Virus record (IMG/VR): IMGVR_UViG_3300044970_001715
Location: 1-38,322 of that record
Strand: one strand, 5' to 3'
Source of the DNA: a virus
DNA length: 38,322 bases
Shown here: positions 37,463 through 38,322 of the stretch, in pieces
How positions within the stretch are numbered: position 1 is the first letter of the stretch
How the letters are laid out: each line of letters begins with the position of its first letter
Notes under the pieces: model-generated
The model's input: the letters and a program-made list of their open reading frames with translations, nothing else
Databases searched by the model: none
Told to the model about the DNA's origin: nothing
Position numbers and translations under genes: made by a program

Positions 37463-37980
37463 CGCGCACCTCCGGCGAGGAGACGGTCGATTTCCGCGGC
37501 GATGAATCCGCCGGCCTTTTCGAGCTCGCGGATGCGGTCGCCGCGCTTGAACCATTCCACATCGAACGGCCAAAGGCCGGCGATGATGTCGTCGGGAAGC
37601 TCGCCAGCGGGCAGCGCGTAACATGCGGCGGCAAACGCGAGCTCGCCTTCGGAGTGTTCGAGGTCATGCTCGCGGTCGAAACCTTCCTCCTCGATCGCGC
37701 GGAACCGCTCGCGCGCGATGCGGAACAGGCCGGGCGACAGCTTCGCGCGGCTCAGAGCTTCGGCCGGATCGACGGCATAGCCGAACGCTTCGCCGAGGGC
37801 GACGAGCGAGCTCGTCGCGACCTCGTCCGTCTCGAAAGGTTCCGACGTGGCGAGGATGGTTCCGGTCGGCGAGACGAGACGCCATCGGCGCTTGCCTGCG
37901 GAGTCGGAGAAATAGTCGATGCGCCCGCGTCCGTCCGCGCGCGCTGCGCGCCTTCCGGCGCGGGGTGCTTTGTCGTTCAT
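37459..37980 (-). CDS. DUF1508-like domain fused to a conserved phage C-terminal domain
   Basis: The product is 173 residues from ATG 37980 (ATGA overlap with the previous gene). Residues about 20-52 (RIDYFSDSAGKRRWRLVSPTGTILATSEPFE) match the DUF1508/YegP-type strand pattern with its R/W-x-W-R-L and ATSE. Residues about 86-168 (RIARERFRAIEEEGFDREHDLEHSEGELAFAAACYA... LWPFDVEWFKRGDRIRELEKAGGFIAAEIDRL) belong to a very common phage domain of unknown role, usually found as a stand-alone protein. The fusion is less common. It belongs to the leftward block. Confidence 0.75.
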   Translation of the reverse strand: MNDKAPRAGRRAARADGRGRIDYFSDSAGKRRWRLVSPTGTILATSEPFETDEVATSSLVALGEAFGYAVDPAEALSRAKLSPGLFRIARERFRAIEEEGFDREHDLEHSEGELAFAAACYALPAGELPDDIIAGLWPFDVEWFKRGDRIRELEKAGGFIAAEIDRLLAGGAR

Positions 37981-38183
37981 GCCTGGACTCCTTTTGCGAA
38001 TGCGCGGAGGTCGCGCCGTTTGTTTCGTTCGGCCCGAACGTCGCTCGGGGAACACGGGAAATTGAGGTTTCTTTCGCGCCCGTCGCTGGCGCGGATACGC
38101 ACGCGCCAATGCTTGCCGCGGGTAACGCTTACCAGCGTTACGCCTTCGGCTTCGCAGATTCGCGCGATGTCGCGTTCATTCAT
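37977..38183 (-). CDS. Small phage protein, HicA-like size and layout
   Basis: The product is 68 residues from ATG 38183. The order is helix (MNERDIARICEAEG), two strands with GKHWRVRI, a turn, then a NLNFPCSPSDVRAERNKRRDLRAF loop and helix. This is a common small phage protein with a layout like the double-stranded-RNA-binding-like HicA fold, though the catalytic histidine context of a toxin is not clear. An inverted repeat sits in its gene (copy at 40-59). It is also partly present at 1-101. Confidence 0.65.
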   Translation of the reverse strand: MNERDIARICEAEGVTLVSVTRGKHWRVRIRASDGRERNLNFPCSPSDVRAERNKRRDLRAFAKGVQA

Positions 38184-38322
38184 GGCGAGGCTCTCGGAGA
38201 GCCGCGGCGGTGTTGAAGGGTTGCGCGATCAGCCCGCGGCGCCGTCGCCGCCATCCGTGCCGGTGGATTCGGCCGCGGTTTCCGGCACGATGCCGGCGGC
38301 GCCCATGCGGAGCGCGTTGTCG
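38083..38322. repeat. Right copy of the terminal direct repeat
   Basis: Same sequence as 1-241 with one base missing near 38209. See the left copy. It shows that the window closes into a circle or is terminally redundant. Confidence 0.93.
38229..38322 (-). CDS. 3' end of the proline-rich gene at 148-909 (second copy)
   Basis: Last 30 codons plus stop of the gene described at 148-909, present because of the terminal overlap. The frame is the same as in the left copy, since the 1-base indel lies in the intergenic spacer downstream of the stop. Confidence 0.8.
   Translation of the reverse strand, partial: DNALRMGAAGIVPETAAESTGTDGGDGAAG

Overview
The window reads as one complete genome of a GC-rich tailed phage with a siphovirus layout, assembled as a circle. 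The first 241 bases return as the last 240 bases (one 1-base indel), so the unique unit is about 38,082 bp. A two-membrane (Gram-negative) host is indicated by an i-spanin-like gene followed by a gene carrying a lipobox. High GC, frequent GTG starts and dense ATGA/GTGA stop-start overlaps fit an alphaproteobacterial host, but that assignment is inference.

Layout. A leftward block runs from a divergent promoter region near 3.66-3.72 kb, through the circular junction, to an intrinsic terminator at 35975-36004. It holds about a dozen small genes, mostly hypothetical, including an LPD29-like protein, a DUF6874-like protein and a DUF1508-like fusion. A rightward block starts at 3766 with a small HTH protein and a VRR-NUC-like nuclease. 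After a terminator and a new promoter near 5.2 kb it continues with many small, often zinc-binding proteins (5.2-10.6 kb). The lysis cassette follows at 10.6-12.9 kb: M15 peptidase, two membrane proteins (holin candidates), Rz-like and Rz1-like proteins. Next come a collagen-like structural protein, a solitary leftward gene with its own signals (14.35-14.64 kb), an HNH endonuclease, and a non-coding region that may hold cos. The HK97-type head module (small and large terminase, portal, S78 protease, major capsid protein, connectors) covers 15.4-23.5 kb. The lambda-type tail module (tail tube, G/GT by -1 frameshift, tape measure, M, L, K, I, J) covers 23.5-34.9 kb, followed by two unknown rightward genes.

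Points that stand out. (1) Five identical copies of the 14-mer GTTCCACGTGAAAC, matching the bacterial chromosomal parS consensus, lie in 7.1-9.3 kb, mostly on gene starts, although no ParA or ParB gene is visible. With no integrase or replication enzyme recognised, this suggests a phage that may borrow host ParB. (2) An inverted repeat GGTGGC-N5-GCCACC sits at three predicted promoters on both strands, which looks like a shared repressor operator. (3) The major capsid protein starts with a signal-peptide-like segment. (4) The tail-tip protein J ends in a Hint/intein-like domain.
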